From contig CAJADG010000083.1 of assembly GCA_903938445.1 (NCBI GenBank), positions 1 to 46,866 on the forward strand: a DNA stretch of 46,866 nt, written 5' to 3'. The translations under genes and the position numbers were made by a program. This document shows positions 43,478 to 46,866 of this stretch, in pieces. Below the pieces are notes generated by a model. That model ran no database searches and was not told the origin of the DNA. It saw only the letters and a list, made by a program, of their open reading frames with translations. The stretch comes from an uncultured Bacteroidota bacterium. Lineage in GTDB: Bacteria > Bacteroidota > Bacteroidia > Chitinophagales > Chitinophagaceae. Each line of letters begins with the position of its first letter. Position 1 is the stretch's first letter.

Positions 43478-46450
43478 TTATAAAGAGAAGTTTACACCAA
43501 CAGAGAATGTTCTTGCAGTTGGATAAGGCAAGTATTCAATTGATCTTGAAGGGTAGTTGTTACTTCCTTTGTCGATATTAACCTCAGGATCGAAACCAGA
43601 GAATTTAGTGAATACTAACAAGTTGTTTCCAGATACAAATGCATTCAAGTTCTTGATGTATTTTCCGTAGTTACCGAAGTGGTAAGATACTGAAGCATTT
43701 CTCAACTTGAAGAAATCACCACTTTCTAAGAATCTAGAGTTAGCAGCAACTGGACTAGATGCTCTTTCAGCAGAATTGTAAGCTGATAAGCTAATGTTTC
43801 TACCGTTAGCAATACCTGCGATATTTGTTACGCTAGTTGCAGTGTTATTATATACTGAATAACCTGCAGAACCACCACCATTAACAACGAAAGTGAATTT
43901 CTTGTAGTTAACAGTTGTGCTCAAACCGTAAGTAGTAGTTGGGTTTGGATTTCCAGCCATTGTAGGGTTGTCAGCAAACAATTGATTACCGTTAGCATCA
44001 AATCCTAAGAATTTCTTCAAATAGAATTCGTTGATTGGTTGATTGTTTGTGATTACTTGACCTAATGTACCAGATACACCTTGACCATCGATGCTACCAG
44101 TTAAGATTTGAATATCTTGACCGTTTTGCTTGAAGTTAGTCAACATGTTTTTGTTGAATGCAACATATCCGTTCACATCCCAAGTCAAATCTTTCTTAGT
44201 TAACAAATTAGCGCCTAATGTAAATTCAACACCAGTGTTGTTTAATTGAGCGTTTGGTAAGTTAATGAAGTAGATTGAAGCTGGAGCTGGTTGGATAGCT
44301 GTAGATTGGAACAAGATGTTTGTAGTGTTCTTGTCATACCAATCAATAGCACCATAGATTTTACCATTCTTAGTAGAGAATTCTAAACCTAAATCGATAG
44401 ATCTAGACTCTTCCCATTTAAGACTTGGGTTAGCTACGTTAACTTGGCTTGCATTGTTAAATGCACCAAAGTAGAATTGCTCTTGAGATGCACCCGCTGG
44501 GAACTCTTGGTTACCAGTGATACCATAAGAAGCTCTGAATGCTAAGTTAGAGAATAACTTATTTGCTTTCATGAAGTTCTCATTGATGATAGCCCATTTA
44601 GCACCTACTGAAGGGAAGTAAGCATATTTGTTATTTGTACCAAATTTGCTAGATCCATCAGCTCTTAAAGTTCCAGTTAAGTAGTACTTGCTGTCATAGT
44701 TCAATTGAGCACGACCAAAGTAAGACTGTAACTCAGTTGTTGGAGCAACATATGTGCTTGGAGTATTCATTGTCTTAGCATTAGCCATTGTGCTAGTGTA
44801 AGGTAATGTTAACTTGTTCGCATCTAAGTTTGTATTAAATGTATTACCTGAGAAAGAGTTGTTAGAATAATCAGAAGTCCAATATTCAAAACCCGCTAAG
44901 GCGTCTAAATTTAATTTAGCTGTGATATCTTTCTTGTAGTTTAAAGTATGTGTAACTGTTTGAGAAGTTAAAGCTGCATTAGAGATAGAAGCAGTACCCT
45001 GACCAGAAACACCACTGATTCCTTGTAAGAAACCATATACGTTTGTATTTCTTGCACCATTAGAACTGTTTACAGCATATAATAAACGGTATTCTAAATC
45101 TTCAGAAATTTTGTAAGCAGCACGGATGTTAGCTAATACAGAATTTACACCAACTTGGTCATTAGTAGCTTTTAACATTGCTAATGGGTTACCAGAACCG
45201 TTAGTTGGGTAGATAAAGTTACCAGTAGCATCAGTTAATTTCTGAGTTGGGTTCCATTGTAAAATAGAACTGATGATGTTACCTTGAGAACCAGCGTTAT
45301 TAGAGAAAGGAATTACATTCTCTGAAGTATGACCGTATGTTAAGCCAAAGCCTAAAGTCAAGCGCTTGTCTAAGAATTTGTATTGACCACCGAAATTTGC
45401 TACATATTTATCTAATGTAGAACCTTTGATAGTACCATTTGTAGAAGCACCGTTAAATGAAGCACGGAATTTACCGTTATCATTTCCACCGCTCAACGCT
45501 AAGTTATAGTTTTGAGAAATGTTATTGTTCATTAACTCGCTCATTGCATTTACACGAGAACCGTAATCTTGACCAGCAACTGAGTATTTAGCTAAACCTT
45601 TTACAAAAGTTGCAGCATCTAATACATCATAGTTTTTCATTAAACCAGCATTAGCACTGTAGCTAGTACCGAATTCTAATTTAGTACCAGTTGAAGAACC
45701 AGACTTAGTAGTAATTACGATAACACCATTCGCACCACGAGAACCGTAGATAGCAGCAGAAGACGCATCTTTCAATACATCAACACTTTGAATGTCATTA
45801 GGGTTGATAAAGTTTAATGGGTTAGCATCTGGAGAAGAACCAAATCCTGTACCAGCACTTGGTCTTGCAGATCTACCATCTAAAGGCACACCATCAATCA
45901 CGTATAAAGGATTTGAGTTTGCACGAACAGAGTTGTTACCTCTGATCTTAACAGTAGTAGCAGCACCTGGTTGACCAGAAGCGCTAGTGATGTCCAAACC
46001 TGCTACTTTATTTTGTAACAATTGGTCAGGAGTTGTGATAACTCCTTGGTTAAAGTCTTTCGCTTGAACTGAAGAAACAGCACCAGTCACGTCTTTTTTA
46101 CGTGCAGTACCGTATCCAATTACAACAACTTCATTAAGTTGCTCACTGGATTCAACAAGTGAAACTTTTAATTCTCCACCAGTGATAGCTACTTGCTTTG
46201 AAGCATAGCCTACTGAAGAGATAAATAATGTGTTAACAGAAGAAGGAACAGTTAATTTAAAAGAACCGTCAGCAGCTGTTCTTACACCGATTGTGGTACC
46301 TTGACCAACAACAGATGCAGCAACGATTGCTGAACCATCTTTAGAATCTGTAACCTTACCTGTAACTGTTTTGTTCTGAGCTTGTGCATTGATTACAAAC
46401 AAGCTTAGAAAAAGTCCGACAAAAGCAGACTTGACAATTTTGAAATTCAT
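43478..46450 (-). CDS. SusC/RagA-family TonB-linked outer-membrane transporter
   Basis: The 990-residue protein has a signal peptide (about 1-24, INAQAQ). A CarboxypepD-regulatory-like beta domain (about 27-105) follows, then a plug with the SusC signature VVIGYGTARKKDVTGAVSSV (about 109-128) and GVIVITTKSGS. A 22-strand barrel ends in FSVGVNFSL. SusC imports oligosaccharides or peptides bound by SusD, using TonB energy. It is the first gene of the locus and is divergent from a LacI-type regulator. No FecR or sigma-factor pair and no hybrid two-component sensor is seen. Confidence 0.95.
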   Translation of the reverse strand: MNFKIVKSAFVGLFLSLFVINAQAQNKTVTGKVTDSKDGSAIVAASVVGQGTTIGVRTAADGSFKLTVPSSVNTLFISSVGYASKQVAITGGELKVSLVESSEQLNEVVVIGYGTARKKDVTGAVSSVQAKDFNQGVITTPDQLLQNKVAGLDITSASGQPGAATTVKIRGNNSVRANSNPLYVIDGVPLDGRSARPSAGTGFGSSPDANPLNFINPNDIQSVDVLKDASSAAIYGSRGANGVIVITTKSGSSTGTKLEFGTSYSANAGLMKNYDVLDAATFVKGLAKYSVAGQDYGSRVNAMSELMNNNISQNYNLALSGGNDNGKFRASFNGASTNGTIKGSTLDKYVANFGGQYKFLDKRLTLGFGLTYGHTSENVIPFSNNAGSQGNIISSILQWNPTQKLTDATGNFIYPTNGSGNPLAMLKATNDQVGVNSVLANIRAAYKISEDLEYRLLYAVNSSNGARNTNVYGFLQGISGVSGQGTASISNAALTSQTVTHTLNYKKDITAKLNLDALAGFEYWTSDYSNNSFSGNTFNTNLDANKLTLPYTSTMANAKTMNTPSTYVAPTTELQSYFGRAQLNYDSKYYLTGTLRADGSSKFGTNNKYAYFPSVGAKWAIINENFMKANKLFSNLAFRASYGITGNQEFPAGASQEQFYFGAFNNASQVNVANPSLKWEESRSIDLGLEFSTKNGKIYGAIDWYDKNTTNILFQSTAIQPAPASIYFINLPNAQLNNTGVEFTLGANLLTKKDLTWDVNGYVAFNKNMLTNFKQNGQDIQILTGSIDGQGVSGTLGQVITNNQPINEFYLKKFLGFDANGNQLFADNPTMAGNPNPTTTYGLSTTVNYKKFTFVVNGGGSAGYSVYNNTATSVTNIAGIANGRNISLSAYNSAERASSPVAANSRFLESGDFFKLRNASVSYHFGNYGKYIKNLNAFVSGNNLLVFTKFSGFDPEVNIDKGSNNYPSRSIEYLPYPTARTFSVGVNFSL

Positions 46451-46752
46451 AATTGGCAGTTTATTGGTTTATTAAGCGTGTACAAAATACACATTTTTGA
46501 TATTCAACCTATTTTTTGTTAATTAATTTTTAACTTTTTTGACAAAAAAACTAACAACGGTTATTTTATTAATGATTTTTAGTAGTGTTTAGTGTGCTGA
46601 AACTCAATAATAACGGGCATTATAGATTTTTTTCTACCTTACTTAAAATTCTCTTAAAAATGAGCTTATAAATAACTTAAATAAAAATATCAAACGATTG
46701 CGAAAAAATTTGTGACAAATATTTCATAAATTTGTACGACATCGATTGCGTT
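46451..46752. promoter_or_regulatory. Divergent control region between susC and lacI-type gene
   Basis: This 302-base AT-rich spacer holds no gene. It contains the -7 motif of the regulator gene and two copies of CGATTGCG (46695-46702 and 46743-46750). The first sits within CAAACGATTG, a near-palindrome centred on CG as in LacI-family operators. The susC promoter must also lie here, but I see no exact TAnnTTTG on the minus strand; a shorter TATTTTG-like site is near 46484-46490. Confidence 0.5.
46727..46734 (+). promoter_or_regulatory. Putative -7 element of lacI-type gene
   Basis: TAAATTTG matches TAnnTTTG exactly, 18 bases before the ATG at 46753. A TTTG lies at 46709-46712, closer than the usual -33 spacing. 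Confidence 0.45.
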
Positions 46753-46866
46753 ATGACAAATACCACACTAAAACTATTGGCTCAACAACTGCAGTTGAGT
46801 ATCTCTACTGTATCTAGAGCATTAAAGGATCATCCAGACATTTCGGCTTCTACAAAAGCAAAAGTG
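46753..46866 (+). CDS. LacI-family transcriptional regulator, N-terminal fragment
   Basis: The first 38 codons of a gene cut by the window end. The translation starts MTNTTLKLLAQQLQLSISTV and continues SRALKDHPDISASTKAKV. This is the LacI-type helix-turn-helix, with the recognition segment SISTVSRALK. Such regulators sense a sugar through a C-terminal periplasmic-binding-like domain, not visible here. Because it is divergent from susC, it probably controls the susCD locus (inference), and it may also control itself. Confidence 0.88.
   Translation, partial: MTNTTLKLLAQQLQLSISTVSRALKDHPDISASTKAKV

Overview
The window reads as ordinary chromosome from a Bacteroidota bacterium, most likely Chitinophagales/Chitinophagaceae (inferred). 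Supporting signs are low GC, exact TAnnTTTG -7 promoter motifs, a SusC/SusD pair, a GldF-GldG fusion of the gliding family, a eukaryote-like long IleS, a one-cysteine DksA-like protein and many lipoproteins. No rRNA, tRNA, CRISPR array, insertion sequence or prophage was seen.

Bases 1-21,500 are mainly housekeeping. They hold scpA, an EamA transporter, frr, an N-terminal transketolase half without its partner, an FtsX-like permease with rbfA, and an MsbA-like ABC exporter. A long minus-strand block follows: gldFG-terC, then lspA-ileS-dksA-like. Next come an iscS-iscU-iscA operon, divergent methylmalonyl-CoA epimerase, acpP-fabF-rnc, and a YcxB-like membrane protein. The DksA-like protein carries a long Ala/Lys/Pro histone-H1-like tail built on a 72-bp tandem repeat.

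Bases 21,600-25,900 are a compact sucrose operon: an SLC45/SuxC-like MFS transporter, a PfkB fructokinase and a cytoplasmic amylosucrase. The inferred pathway imports sucrose intact, transfers its glucose to an alpha-glucan and phosphorylates the released fructose. An unrecognised secreted protein follows.

Bases 26,700-29,950 hold three minus-strand envelope genes: a small unknown, a lipoprotein of the vanadium haloperoxidase/PAP2 fold with its ligand residues largely intact, and an outer-membrane barrel protein with a His/Met-rich N-terminus.

Bases 30,000-46,866 are the accessory centrepiece. A LacI-type regulator (cut by the window end) diverges from susC-susD. After a strong terminator hairpin come three paralogous ~1,100-residue FG-GAP/VCBS lipoproteins with ASPIC/UnbV domains (CRTAC1-like). 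Two of them each converge with a small plus-strand gene for a membrane-anchored protein; one of these small proteins has an added GyrI-like domain and the other lacks it. This looks like a duplicated two-gene cassette attached to a polysaccharide-utilisation-type locus. Together with the neighbouring haloperoxidase-like cluster it is the best candidate here for an undescribed surface system.
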